Numbered from the stretch's first letter, positions 1 to 8,993 are shown. The stretch is 64,000 nucleotides of DNA from Motiliproteus sp036964625 (GCA_036964625.1 JBALTG010000004.1:10584-74583); one strand, 5' to 3'. Notes: generated by a model from the letters alone, not told the origin. Translations and numbers: made by a program.

Positions 1-864
1 ATAGGGCTCGCCCTGATGCTGCAGCTCTGCGATCTGTACCTTGTAATGCTGGCTTTCGCGCACCACGCGGATATTTCGCAGCCGGGCTTGCAGCAGCGGT
101 CCGCCGTCGAAAATATCGATGTAGCCGCTGTAGTGAAAGCCTTCGTTTTCCAGCAAACGCCGGGCCGGAGTGGTGTTGTCGTGGGTCTGGCCGATGGCGT
201 CCTGGGCGTCTTGCGGCAGCAGGTTGGTATAGATCGGGTTGCGCGGCATCAGTTCGGCGATAAATACCTTATTCTGGCCCGAGAGTAGATCGGCCTGGGC
301 AAAGTCCATCGAGAAGAAATGCCTGCCAAGGCCTTCCCAGAACGGCGAGACACCGCGCGTATCGGACCGACCACGCATCTCGGCGATGACGTTTTCGGTA
401 AAGCGCTGCGGATACTCGGCCATAAACATAAATCGGGACTTGGAAAGCAGGCTGCCATTCTTACTGTGGCGGTAATCTGGATCCAGGAATAGGGTGCAGA
501 TCTCTGAATGGCCGGTATGGTCGTTGCTGAGGGTTAGGGTGTGCATCGGGTTATATACTTTTAACTCACGCGAGGCGTGCACCAGGGTGCCGACGCGATA
601 GTTGTACCAAGGCTCTCGTAAGCCAACCGCCGACTCGATGCCACAGAGGCCGATAACCTGATCCGTACTGAGGTCTTCCAGCACGAACAGATACAGCGCT
701 TCTGCGAGCGGTTCAGGGGCGCTAAACGACTCCAGCGCCCATTCCAGTTTGCGCCGAACCGCGGCTTCGTCGGGTTGCAGCGAGGTGAACCCGGGGCCGG
801 TCTGTTGGGCCAGGCCCCAGAGTGCTTCCCAGTCGTGGCGTTGGATAGGACGGATCAACATCAT
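1..864 (-). CDS. astA: Arginine N-succinyltransferase (partial, C-terminus beyond window)
   Basis: First enzyme of the arginine succinyltransferase pathway; it transfers succinyl from succinyl-CoA to L-arginine in the cytoplasm. About 288 codons are open to the window edge with no stop. The N-terminus reads MMLIRPIQRHDWEALWGLA, and inside are the family-typical stretches GLCGIESAVGLREPWYNYRVG and FDGGPLLQARL (my own translation). Start is the first of two adjacent ATGs (864 or 861), preceded by an AGGGAA ribosome site. The missing part is the C-terminal ~50 residues expected of a ~340-residue family member. The rest of the ast operon would lie outside to the left. Identification is from recalled family sequence. 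Confidence 0.93.
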   Translation of the reverse strand, partial: MMLIRPIQRHDWEALWGLAQQTGPGFTSLQPDEAAVRRKLEWALESFSAPEPLAEALYLFVLEDLSTDQVIGLCGIESAVGLREPWYNYRVGTLVHASRELKVYNPMHTLTLSNDHTGHSEICTLFLDPDYRHSKNGSLLSKSRFMFMAEYPQRFTENVIAEMRGRSDTRGVSPFWEGLGRHFFSMDFAQADLLSGQNKVFIAELMPRNPIYTNLLPQDAQDAIGQTHDNTTPARRLLENEGFHYSGYIDIFDGGPLLQARLRNIRVVRESQHYKVQIAELQHQGEPY

Positions 865-1418
865 GATGTTTGATTCCCTTTTTATCTCTGTTGTGGCCGG
901 CAGGGTGATTGTCTGAGGCCTTTGTTTGAAATAATAGACAAAGTGGTTCACCTGCACCTTAACTGCTCAATACAGCGACTAGCAGTCTGTCGGACTTGAC
1001 CGGTCGTAGCGAGGGGAAGACCGATTTGAGACAGTTTTCGAACTCTTTTGAGGCTAATAGTGGTTCTATTAAACGAAAAAGAGGGTGGAAAATGGCCAAA
1101 GTCGGCTTTCCCGGAGTAGATCAGCGTTAAGTCCGACAGGCTGCTAGCATCGCTAGATCGGTAGCTGCGAACCGTGTTATACGGTTGTAAATGGCTGCTT
1201 CAGGCAGTAACTCGCGGTTGTTTTCCTGTGGTCCCTAAAGCGCTAGGGGTTGAGCGGTTGCGCCCGTAAAGCATCGCCTGTAATCACTCATAGAGTTTAG
1301 CGCGTAGCTTCCGAGGTGGGTCTGATTTTCTGTTAGGAGTGCGTTGCAGTGCGCTAGATTTTAGCGCTCGCCTTTGCAATAACTGGGTGTTAGATTCGAA
1401 TAAAAATGGAGCATAACC
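865..1418. other. Intergenic region between divergent astA and fhs
   Basis: This 554-bp gap carries one complete family-B repeat (979-1147, separate entry). The remainder must hold the divergent promoters of astA and fhs, but I could not pick convincing -35/-10 pairs. No small gene or riboswitch was recognised. The 190 bp just before fhs contain a short GCGCTAgattTTAGCGC hairpin of unknown meaning. Confidence 0.5.
979..1147. repeat. Family-B inverted-repeat element, copy 1 (MITE-like, CTAG-bounded)
   Basis: A 169-bp segment bounded by near-perfect terminal inverted repeats: left CTAGCAGTCTGTCGGACTT (979-997), right the complement of AAGTCCGACAGGCTGCTAG (1129-1147), 18 of 19 matching. CTAG at both outer edges may be the target duplication. 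The inner right part GAGTAGATCAGCGTTAAGTC recurs in the copy at 32840-32951. It has no coding capacity, so it is probably a non-autonomous mobile element. Confidence 0.75.
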
Positions 1419-3107
1419 ATGATGACCCAGCCTGAGCCCCTTACCGATATTGAGATCGCTCGTGGTGCCGCACAAAGGCCTATAGCTGAGGTTGGCGTTG
1501 CTTTAGGGATCAATGCCGATGAGCTGATACCCTATGGCTGGGATAAAGCCAAACTCAGCCTGGAGCTGTTTAAACGGGTTCAGTCCCGTCCTGACGGTAA
1601 GCTAATTCTGGTGTCGGCGATCCATCCCACGCCCGCCGGAGAGGGGAAGACCACCACCACGATTGGACTGGGTGATGGTCTGCGTAAGATCGGCAAAAAT
1701 GCCTCGATCTGCCTGCGCGAGCCCTCGATGGGCCCCTGTTTTGGGGTGAAGGGCGGTGCTGCCGGGGGTGGTTACTCACAGGTGATCCCGATGGAGGATA
1801 TCAATCTCCACTTCACCGGTGATTTTCACGCCATCGGTCTGGCGCATAATCTGCTCGCTGCAGTCCTCGATAACCATCTGCATCAGGGCAACGCGCTGAA
1901 TATCGATAGCCGCCGAGTCGTCTGGAGGCGGGTCGTGGATATGAATGACCGCGCACTCCGCAAAGTTAATATCGGCTTGGGCGGTCCTGCTAACTCGATG
2001 CCGCGCGAAAGCGGTTTTGATATTACCGTCGCCTCGGAGGTCATGGCGATCCTCTGTCTGGCCCTGAGCTTGAATGAGTTGAAGCAGCGTCTGGGCGATA
2101 TCATCGTCGCCTACCGTTACGACGGCACGCCGGTTGCTGCGCGTGATCTCAAAGTTCAGGGTGCAATGGCGGTGCTGCTAAAAGACGCCTTCAAACCCAA
2201 CCTGGTGCAAACGCTGGAGCATACTCCGGCGTTTGTGCATGGGGGGCCTTTTGCCAATATTGCCCATGGCTGCAACTCATTGATTTCGACCAGGCTGGCT
2301 TTGAAGCTCACCGATTACGTAGTGACTGAGGCCGGTTTTGGCGCGGACCTGGGTGCTGAGAAATTCCTTAATATCGTCTGCCGAAAGTCCGGTCTACAGC
2401 CTGATGTGGTGGTTCTGGTCGTTACCGTTCGGGCCTTGAAATTCCATGGCGGGGTTGCCCTGGATCAGCTCGGACGGGAGGATCTTGGTGCGGTCGAGCG
2501 GGGGGTGGAAAACCTGCGCAAACATATCGATAACATCCACCTGTTCCACCTTCCGGTGCTGGTGTCTATCAACTGCTTTAACGCCGACACCGAGGCCGAG
2601 ATCCGCTGCATCCGGGATAAATGCGACTACCTCGGCGTTCCGGTTGTCCCCTGCCGTAATTGGTCCGAGGGTGGGGCCGGTGCTGTAGACCTGGCCACCG
2701 CGGTGGTTGAGCGGATCGATCAGAGCAGCGGTAACTTCCAACTCCTCTATCCCGATGAGATGCCGCTGTGGAATAAGATCAAGACGATCGCGCACAGGAT
2801 CTATGGTGCCGATGATATTCTCGGTGATAAAAAACTCAGAGATAAAATCCACGCCCTTGAGGGTGCTGGCTATGGCCATCTGCCGATCTGTATGGCCAAG
2901 ACTCAATACAGTTTCTCTACCGATCCGGCCCTGCGCGGGCGCCCGGAAGGTTTTGACGTCCCCCTGCGTGATGTCAGGCTTGCTGCGGGCGCTGGCTTTA
3001 TCGTCGTCCTTACCGATAACGTGATGACCATGCCCGGATTGCCTCAAAACCCCTCTTCCGAGCTCATCGATCTGGATGAGCAGGAACAGGTGGTCGGGTT
3101 GTTTTAG
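1419..3107 (+). CDS. fhs: Formate-tetrahydrofolate ligase
   Basis: ATP-dependent ligation of formate to tetrahydrofolate, giving 10-formyl-THF for one-carbon metabolism; cytoplasmic. The 562-residue product is the usual family length. The P-loop-like motif PTPAGEGKTTTTIG lies at residues ~70-83, followed by REPSMGPCFGVKGGAAGGG, both hallmarks of the family. The start is one of two adjacent ATGs (1419/1422), with GGAG seven bases before the first. It stands alone: astA diverges upstream and a family-A repeat separates it from clpS. Identification is very secure; the physiological direction (formate use or release) cannot be read from sequence. Confidence 0.97.
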   Translation: MMTQPEPLTDIEIARGAAQRPIAEVGVALGINADELIPYGWDKAKLSLELFKRVQSRPDGKLILVSAIHPTPAGEGKTTTTIGLGDGLRKIGKNASICLREPSMGPCFGVKGGAAGGGYSQVIPMEDINLHFTGDFHAIGLAHNLLAAVLDNHLHQGNALNIDSRRVVWRRVVDMNDRALRKVNIGLGGPANSMPRESGFDITVASEVMAILCLALSLNELKQRLGDIIVAYRYDGTPVAARDLKVQGAMAVLLKDAFKPNLVQTLEHTPAFVHGGPFANIAHGCNSLISTRLALKLTDYVVTEAGFGADLGAEKFLNIVCRKSGLQPDVVVLVVTVRALKFHGGVALDQLGREDLGAVERGVENLRKHIDNIHLFHLPVLVSINCFNADTEAEIRCIRDKCDYLGVPVVPCRNWSEGGAGAVDLATAVVERIDQSSGNFQLLYPDEMPLWNKIKTIAHRIYGADDILGDKKLRDKIHALEGAGYGHLPICMAKTQYSFSTDPALRGRPEGFDVPLRDVRLAAGAGFIVVLTDNVMTMPGLPQNPSSELIDLDEQEQVVGLF

Positions 3108-3119
3108 CCACGGGCGTAA

Positions 3120-3279
3120 CTATTAATCAGGCGGGTTAATAGGAGGCGCAAGGATGCGTCAACAGGGGTCTAAGAACCATGCGAATCCTCGGAAATCAAT
3201 CAGTTCCACGCGACTGTGGCAGGGTCGAGGGGGCTATGGGCAAATAGCTATGGAACCTATTTGTCCCTCAGATTGATAG
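3120..3279. repeat. Family-A 159-bp intergenic repeat, copy 1
   Basis: Starts CTATTAATCAGGCGGGTTAA and ends with CAGATTGATAG, an imperfect inverted repeat (about 17 of 24 end positions pair). Conserved inner blocks are AGGCGCAAGGATGCGTC and CAAATAGCTATGGAACCT. Related copies of nearly the same length lie at 46435-46704 (interrupted) and 53593-53751. No open frame spans it. It sits between fhs and clpS and could affect clpS transcription, but no such evidence is visible. Confidence 0.8.
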
Positions 3280-3364
3280 CATCGCAGCAAACGACTTCGC
3301 AGGGGAGGTGTCTTCCTGTAAGGGGCGATGTATCATTAATCTAATCTAATTTGTGCAGGTTGTA

Positions 3365-3715
3365 ATGATGATATACGCCGATCCAATCCGGCTTTCTAGG
3401 AACTCGGAAGAGTTTGAGGATGGTGCCGGGGTGGCAACCCAGACAGCGAAGCCGGCGTTGAAGCCGCCGTCCATGTATAAGGTGATTTTACTCAATGATG
3501 ACTATACTCCGATGGACTTCGTGGTTGATGTGTTGACGCTGTTTTTTACGATGAATGAAGAAAAGGCAACGCAGGTGATGTTGGCTATCCATACTCAGGG
3601 CAGGGCGGTTTGCGGGATCTATCCGCGCGATATCGCTGAAACTAAAGCGGCCCAGGTGAATCAATACTCTAGAGACAACAAATATCCCTTGCTCTGTGAA
3701 GTAGACCAGGCATGA
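3365..3715 (+). CDS. clpS: ATP-dependent Clp protease adaptor ClpS
   Basis: Adaptor that binds N-degron substrates (N-terminal Leu, Phe, Tyr, Trp) and delivers them to ClpAP. The ~116-residue protein has a disordered N-terminal arm followed by the ClpS core: MYKVILLNDDYTPMDFVVDV, then the TQVMLAIHTQGRAVCG helix region. The NDDYTPMDFV segment forms part of the N-degron pocket. I prefer ATG 3365 (AGG a few bases before) over the in-frame GTG at 3353, which lacks a ribosome site. clpA follows 21 bp after the stop, the usual pairing. bpt and aat, which make ClpS substrates, lie just downstream on the other strand. Confidence 0.96.
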   Translation: MMIYADPIRLSRNSEEFEDGAGVATQTAKPALKPPSMYKVILLNDDYTPMDFVVDVLTLFFTMNEEKATQVMLAIHTQGRAVCGIYPRDIAETKAAQVNQYSRDNKYPLLCEVDQA

Positions 3716-3736
3716 TCCGATTCAGAGGTGGTAAAA

Positions 3737-6010
3737 GTGCTGAATAAAGAGCTTGAGCTAACGTTAAGTTTGGCGTTCCAGGAGGCTCGCGATAAGCGTC
3801 ACGAGTTCATGACAGTCGAACATCTGTTGTTGGCGCTGTTGCGCAATCACTCAGCAATAGGGGTTTTGCAGGCCTGTGGCGCTGATATAGATAAGTTGCG
3901 AACTAGTTTGAATGCGTTCGTTGAGTCGACCACACCGCTCATTCCTGTCCAGGATTTAGACCGTGAAACCCAGCCAACGCTGGGTTTTCAGCGGGTGCTG
4001 CAGCGGGCGGTGTTTCATGTGCAATCGTCCGGAAAGTCCGAAGTTACCGGGGCTAACGTACTGGTTGCGATCTTTAGTGAGCAAGAGAGCCAGGCGGTTT
4101 ATTGCCTGAGTCAGCAAGGCGTTGAGCGGATCGACGTGATCAATTACATCTCTCATGGTGTTCCTAAGGTGCTCGATAATGAGCATCGTCTGGAAGAACC
4201 AGAGCAGGCCGGTGATGAGGTTGATGGCGGTGCCGATTCCGGTGCGCTGGCTAAGTATTCCATCAATCTTAATGCTCAGGCTGCGCTTGGAAAAATCGAT
4301 CCTCTGGTGGGGCGTCAGGAAGAAGTTGAGCGTGTTATTCAGATTCTGTCTCGCCGGCGTAAGAATAATCCGCTGTTGGTTGGAGAGGCCGGTGTTGGTA
4401 AAACCGCAATAGCGGAGGGTTTGGCCAAGCTGATCATCGAGGATAAGGTTCCGGAGGTGATCGCCAATAGCGTGGTTTATTCTCTGGATATGGGCGCCTT
4501 GCTGGCCGGTACTAAGTATCGAGGCGATTTCGAGAAGCGTCTTAAGGGGTTGTTGGCGGAGATTGTGGCTAAGCCCGGAAGTGTTTTATTTATCGATGAA
4601 ATTCATACCATTATCGGCGCGGGGGCTGCGTCAGGTGGTGCGATGGACGCGTCTAATTTGCTTAAGCCGTTGCTGAGTTCAGGAGAGTTGCGCTGTCTGG
4701 GTTCGACCACCTTTCAGGAGTTCCGGGGTGTTTTCGAAAAAGATCGTGCGTTAGCGCGTCGGTTCCAGAAAATAGATGTGCTTGAGCCGTCTGTTGAGGA
4801 GACCTATCAGATACTCCGTGGTCTGCAGTCTCGGTTTGAAGAACACCATAAACTCAGCTATACCCCTGAGGCGCTGCGTGCTGCTTCAGAGCTGGCTGAT
4901 CGCTATATTAATGATCGGCATATGCCTGATAAGGCGATCGACGTTGTTGATGAGGCAGGCGCTTATCAGCAGCTTAAGAGCCAGGAAGAGCGTAAAGAGT
5001 TGATCGATGTGGTGGATATCGAAGCGATTGTCGCCAAGATTGCACGGATTCCGCCTAAGAGCGTGTCGGCGTCTGACAAGCAGGCGTTGGCTAAATTAGA
5101 AGATAACCTGAAGATGGTGGTCTTTGGGCAGGATAAGGCGATTGATCTGCTGGTTGTTGCGATTAAGCTCTCACGGGCCGGGCTGAATGAGCCGCATAAG
5201 CCGGTGGGATCATTCCTGTTTGCGGGTCCTACCGGTGTTGGTAAAACCGAGGTTACATCGCAGTTGGCGCGGATCATGGGGATCGAGCTGGTGCGTTTTG
5301 ATATGTCCGAATATATGGAGCGGCATACGGTATCGCGGTTGATCGGCGCCCCACCGGGCTACGTTGGCTATGACCAGGGTGGGTTGTTGACCGAGGCGAT
5401 TACCCGGACTCCGCACTGCGTCCTGTTGCTGGACGAGATCGAGAAGGCGCATCCTGATGTGTTTAACCTTTTGTTGCAGGTGATGGATAACGGCACCCTG
5501 ACCGATAACAACGGCCGCAAAGCTGACTTCCGAAATGTGATTTTAGTGATGACAACCAACGCTGGGGCTGAAGATCTGAGTCGGCGTTCCATGGGCTTTA
5601 CTCATCAGGACCACAGCAGTGATGGCATGGAAGCGATTCGCAAGATGTTCACACCGGAGTTCCGTAATCGTCTCGATGCCGTTATTCAGTTTGCCGCATT
5701 GGACACAGATGTGATCAAAGGTGTCGTGGATAAATTCCTGATCCAGCTTCAGGCGCAGCTCGATGATAAGAGAGTGCATCTGTTGGTGGATGCCGAGGCT
5801 AGAGATTGGCTTGCGGTACGGGGTTATGACGAGAAGATGGGGGCGCGTCCGATGGCTCGTTTGATTCAGGAGCAGATCAAAAGACCGCTGGCCGAGCAGG
5901 TGCTGTTTGGTGAGTTGGTTGAGGGTGGGGAAGTGAGAGTGTCTGTTGAGGGGGGCGGGCTGAGATTCGCTTACGAGGCGGCTAAGCAAGCCACCTCGTC
6001 AACGGTTTGA
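3737..6010 (+). CDS. clpA: ATP-dependent Clp protease ATP-binding subunit ClpA
   Basis: Hexameric AAA+ unfoldase that feeds substrates to ClpP. The 757-residue product has the Clp N-domain (residues 1-~145, binding site for ClpS), then two AAA+ modules. Walker A motifs are GEAGVGKT (~216-223) and GPTGVGKT (~497-504), with Walker B FIDEIHT and LLLDEIEKAHPDV. The GTG start at 3737 gives the family N-terminus MLNKELELTLSLAF and has GAGGTGG upstream; an in-frame GTG at 3728 overlaps that ribosome site and is less likely. It is co-oriented with clpS and convergent with infA, with only 11 bp between stops and no clear terminator. Confidence 0.97.
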   Translation: MLNKELELTLSLAFQEARDKRHEFMTVEHLLLALLRNHSAIGVLQACGADIDKLRTSLNAFVESTTPLIPVQDLDRETQPTLGFQRVLQRAVFHVQSSGKSEVTGANVLVAIFSEQESQAVYCLSQQGVERIDVINYISHGVPKVLDNEHRLEEPEQAGDEVDGGADSGALAKYSINLNAQAALGKIDPLVGRQEEVERVIQILSRRRKNNPLLVGEAGVGKTAIAEGLAKLIIEDKVPEVIANSVVYSLDMGALLAGTKYRGDFEKRLKGLLAEIVAKPGSVLFIDEIHTIIGAGAASGGAMDASNLLKPLLSSGELRCLGSTTFQEFRGVFEKDRALARRFQKIDVLEPSVEETYQILRGLQSRFEEHHKLSYTPEALRAASELADRYINDRHMPDKAIDVVDEAGAYQQLKSQEERKELIDVVDIEAIVAKIARIPPKSVSASDKQALAKLEDNLKMVVFGQDKAIDLLVVAIKLSRAGLNEPHKPVGSFLFAGPTGVGKTEVTSQLARIMGIELVRFDMSEYMERHTVSRLIGAPPGYVGYDQGGLLTEAITRTPHCVLLLDEIEKAHPDVFNLLLQVMDNGTLTDNNGRKADFRNVILVMTTNAGAEDLSRRSMGFTHQDHSSDGMEAIRKMFTPEFRNRLDAVIQFAALDTDVIKGVVDKFLIQLQAQLDDKRVHLLVDAEARDWLAVRGYDEKMGARPMARLIQEQIKRPLAEQVLFGELVEGGEVRVSVEGGGLRFAYEAAKQATSSTV

Positions 6011-6021
6011 GCTAACGGATA

Positions 6022-6240
6022 TTAACGGGCGCGGTAAACAATCCGCCCCTTGCTTAGGTCGTAGGGGGTTAGTTCTACTTTTACAGAGTCGCCGGTCAGA
6101 ATTCGGATATAGTGCTTGCGCATTTTTCCGGAGATGTGAGCGGTGACTACATGCCCATTTTCTAGCTCTACCCGGAACATAGTGTTCGGCAGAGTGTCGA
6201 TAATGGTGCCTTCCATTTCAATACTTTCTTCTTTGGCCAT
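6022..6240 (-). CDS. infA: Translation initiation factor IF-1
   Basis: Small S1-like OB-fold protein that binds the 30S A-site during initiation. The 72-residue product reads MAKEESIEMEGTIIDTLPN and ends YDLSKGRIVYRAR, exactly the bacterial IF-1 form and length. A strong AGAGGTAAG ribosome site precedes the ATG. It is positioned between clpA and bpt, as in Pseudomonas-type genomes. Confidence 0.98.
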   Translation of the reverse strand: MAKEESIEMEGTIIDTLPNTMFRVELENGHVVTAHISGKMRKHYIRILTGDSVKVELTPYDLSKGRIVYRAR

Positions 6241-6310
6241 TACTGGACTTACCTCTGGTACTAATTATGTCTGCTGCGGGTGCACTAAGGCGCGGTATTC
6301 TGCCGTATTT

Positions 6311-7066
6311 CTAGGTGCGACGCAAAGCATTTTCAGGCTTTGGTTGTTCTATTTCGACATTAGGTAACTGCCCCCAGTGCCCTTCGATCAGCAGTTGTAT
6401 GGGCTGATAATCGGCTTTGTAGGCCATTTTTTGGCAATCCTTGATCCAGTACCCCAGATAAAGGTAGGGCAGACCCTCTAGATGGGCCTGTTGGATCATT
6501 CTAAGTATAGCCAGTTTGCCCAGGCTGCGGTGCGGCTGATCGGGATCAAAGAAGGTGTAGATTGCCGATATCCCCTGCTCAAGGTAATCCACCACCGCGA
6601 CGCCCAGCAGGGTCTGATCGTGCCGGAACTCGATAAATCGGGTGTTGTAACGGGTTTGCACCAGAAACGATTCAAACTGTTCTTTGCTGCTGGGATGCAT
6701 GTCTCCATCATGATGGCGGACACGTATATAACGCTCATAAAGCGCGTAGTATTCATCGGTATAGGCGGGCGCCCGGGAACAGGTAAGAAGATCCTGGTTG
6801 AGCCTGAGGACCCGTTTCTGACTTTTGCTGGGGCGAAATAGCGCGACAGGGATTCGGGCAGAGATGCAGGCACTGCAGTTTTGGCAATGCGGGCGGTAGA
6901 TATGATTGCCGCTACGCCGAAAGCCCAGGTCGGATAGTCTGCTGTAGTTGTTTTTGTCCAGAAGGGCGTCGGGATCGACAAAGATCGTTTTGGCCCGCCG
7001 GTTTTCCAAATAGCTGCAGCTATGTTCCGGTGTTGCGTAAAACTGGAGTTGCTGTAAGTCAGTCAT
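6311..7066 (-). CDS. bpt: Aspartate/glutamate leucyltransferase (Ate/Bpt family)
   Basis: Transfers leucine from Leu-tRNA to proteins with N-terminal Asp or Glu, creating primary N-degrons for ClpS-ClpAP. The 251 residues contain the N-terminal ATE domain with its Cys-rich motif (CSYLENR, then YRPHCQNCSACI) and the C-terminal acyltransferase domain (AIYTFFDP, YLYLGYWIKDCQKMAYKADY). Bacterial Bpt, rather than eukaryote-type arginyl specificity, is inferred from the short length and gammaproteobacterial context. It probably forms a trxB-aat-bpt-infA string on the minus strand; a partial family-B end lies in the short gap to aat. Confidence 0.93.
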   Translation of the reverse strand: MTDLQQLQFYATPEHSCSYLENRRAKTIFVDPDALLDKNNYSRLSDLGFRRSGNHIYRPHCQNCSACISARIPVALFRPSKSQKRVLRLNQDLLTCSRAPAYTDEYYALYERYIRVRHHDGDMHPSSKEQFESFLVQTRYNTRFIEFRHDQTLLGVAVVDYLEQGISAIYTFFDPDQPHRSLGKLAILRMIQQAHLEGLPYLYLGYWIKDCQKMAYKADYQPIQLLIEGHWGQLPNVEIEQPKPENALRRT

Positions 7067-7068
7067 GC

Positions 7069-7082
7069 CTAGCAGTCTGTCG
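7069..7082. repeat. Solo family-B end (14 bp)
   Basis: CTAGCAGTCTGTCG is identical to the left terminus of the family-B element at 979. It lies between the aat stop (7085) and the bpt start (7066). No matching right end is nearby, so this is either a relic of an excised or degraded element or a chance match. Confidence 0.4.
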
Positions 7083-7084
7083 AT

Positions 7085-7777
7085 TCATGAGGTGAACTCC
7101 CAGCAATGTGATTGCGGCCTGTCGATGTTGCGGTTTAACAGCTCAATAAATTCGCTTCTGGGTACTTCCCCGGCACCCAGCGATTTGAGGTGTTCGCTGT
7201 GAATCTGACAGTCTATTAAAGCATAGTCCCAACGTTTGAGTTGTTCGACCAGGGTGACAAATCCTATTTTTGACGCGTTGCTGACCCTGCTGAACATCGA
7301 CTCGCCAAAAAACGTCTTGCCGATGGCCAGCCCGTAGAGCCCGCCCACCAGTTGCTCTTGCTGCCAGACCTCTACCGAGTGTGCCACGCCCTGCTGGTGC
7401 AGGCGTAGGTAAGCCTGTTGCATCTCGCTCGAGATCCAGGTGCCGTTGGCGTCGCAGCGAGGGGCTGCGCAGGCGTCGATAACCGCGCTGAAGCACGTGT
7501 TAAGGCTGACCCTAAGGCGCTGCTGGCGCATTAGCTTGCGCAAGCTGCGGGATACGTGCAACTGCTCGGGTTTGAGGATGCAGCGAGGGTCCGGGCTCCA
7601 CCATAGAATGGGTTGGGATTCATCGAACCAGGGAAATATCCCGTTACGGTAAGCCTGGATCAGGCGCGCGGGGCTTAAGTCGCCGCCCACAGCCAGCAGG
7701 CCATCGGGGTCGGTCAGTGCGCGCTCCACAGGCGGGAACCGGGTGTTGTCGGGGGCTAGCCAAATAATCTGGGTCAT
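7085..7777 (-). CDS. aat: Leucyl/phenylalanyl-tRNA-protein transferase
   Basis: Adds Leu or Phe from aminoacyl-tRNA to N-terminal Arg/Lys, making N-degrons recognised by ClpS. The 230 residues contain the family signatures FPPVERALTDPDGLLAVGGD, GIFPWFDESQPILWWSPDPR and GLYGLAIGKTFFGESMFSR. Length is typical. It lies between trxB and bpt on the same strand; with clpS and clpA nearby, the full bacterial N-degron pathway sits within 4.5 kb. Confidence 0.97.
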   Translation of the reverse strand: MTQIIWLAPDNTRFPPVERALTDPDGLLAVGGDLSPARLIQAYRNGIFPWFDESQPILWWSPDPRCILKPEQLHVSRSLRKLMRQQRLRVSLNTCFSAVIDACAAPRCDANGTWISSEMQQAYLRLHQQGVAHSVEVWQQEQLVGGLYGLAIGKTFFGESMFSRVSNASKIGFVTLVEQLKRWDYALIDCQIHSEHLKSLGAGEVPRSEFIELLNRNIDRPQSHCWEFTS

Positions 7778-7820
7778 CGCTCAGATGGTTACGGGCAGAG
7801 GGGGCTCTGCCCGTAATCAT

Positions 7821-8777
7821 TTACTTGCCGAGGTTGTCTAAGAAGCGCTCGGCATCGAGCGCGGCCATACAGCCGAATCCTGCAGAAGTAACCGCCTGGC
7901 GGTAGACCTGATCGGCTACGTCGCCAGCAGCAAAGACTCCGGGGATGCTGGTTTGGGTCGCGTTACCTTTGAGGCCGCTCTGAATCGACAGGTAGCCGCC
8001 TTTCATCTCCAGTTGGCCGGTAAAGATTTCGGTGTTGGGCGTGTGGCCGATAGCGATGAACGCCCCCATCGTTTCGAGTTCTTTGGTTACGCCGGTGTTG
8101 ACGTTTTTGATGCGCACCCCGGTGACGCCCATGTCATCGCCAAGGATCTCATCAATACTATGATTCCACTCGATATTGATATTGCCGTTGGCAACCTTTT
8201 GCATCAGGTGGTCCTGCAGAATTTTCTCTGAGCGCAGGCTGTCACGGCGGTGGATCAGGGTGACTTCGGCGGCGATGTTGGAGAGGTAGATCGCCTCTTC
8301 AACGGCTGTGTTGCCGCCGCCAACAACCACGACTTTCTGATTGCGATAGAAGAAGCCATCACAGGTGGCGCAGGCGCTGACCCCTTTGCCCTTGTAAGCT
8401 TCTTCTGAATCAAGGCCCAGGTACATGGCCGATGCGCCGGTGGCGATGATCAGGGCATCGCAGGTATAGGTGGCACTGTCGCCGATCAGGGTGAAGGGCC
8501 GTTCGGTTAGCTTGACGGTGTGGACATGGTCGTACTGGATCTCAGTGTCAAAGCGCTCCGCATGCTTTTGCATCCGCTGCATCAGTTCAGGCCCTTGTAC
8601 GCCTTCATGATCGCCGGGCCAGTTGTCGACGTCGGTGGTTGTGGTCAGTTGGCCGCCAGCCTGGATGCCGGTAATTAGCAGTGGCTTCAGGTTGGCGCGG
8701 GCAGCGTAAACGGCAGCGGTGTATCCGGCAGGTCCTGATCCCAGTACGATCAGTCGGGCGTGTTTGGTTTCGCTCAT
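7821..8777 (-). CDS. trxB: Thioredoxin reductase
   Basis: NADPH-dependent flavoenzyme that reduces thioredoxin. The 318 residues show the FAD-binding GSGPAG motif (~13-18), the redox-active CATC (Cys136, Cys139) and the NADPH-binding VVGGGNTAVEEA, ending with the FAD motif GVFAAGDVAD. Standard length. It heads the minus-strand run trxB-aat-bpt-infA and diverges from ftsK across a 216-bp promoter gap. Confidence 0.97.
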   Translation of the reverse strand: MSETKHARLIVLGSGPAGYTAAVYAARANLKPLLITGIQAGGQLTTTTDVDNWPGDHEGVQGPELMQRMQKHAERFDTEIQYDHVHTVKLTERPFTLIGDSATYTCDALIIATGASAMYLGLDSEEAYKGKGVSACATCDGFFYRNQKVVVVGGGNTAVEEAIYLSNIAAEVTLIHRRDSLRSEKILQDHLMQKVANGNINIEWNHSIDEILGDDMGVTGVRIKNVNTGVTKELETMGAFIAIGHTPNTEIFTGQLEMKGGYLSIQSGLKGNATQTSIPGVFAAGDVADQVYRQAVTSAGFGCMAALDAERFLDNLGK

Positions 8778-8993
8778 GAGCTATCTCTGTGGCTGTCTTC
8801 AGGGTGTGTTAATCAACTGGCGCTAATCTTAATCGAATTTTTTACGGTTGTGGAATTCGGTGCAAGATCTGCTAATAAAATTTGGTACTGAGCTTATTCT
8901 CTTGAAAAGAGACCTGTTGGTGTAGATGGCTGTGATCAGCAGTGTCAAAATATGTTACTTTCCCGTTTTTGAACCAAGAGTAGCGGCAGCAGT

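Noticed and set aside
2394..3047. 217-residue minus-strand frame inside fhs
   Set aside because: Antisense shadow; no family similarity and no start signals.
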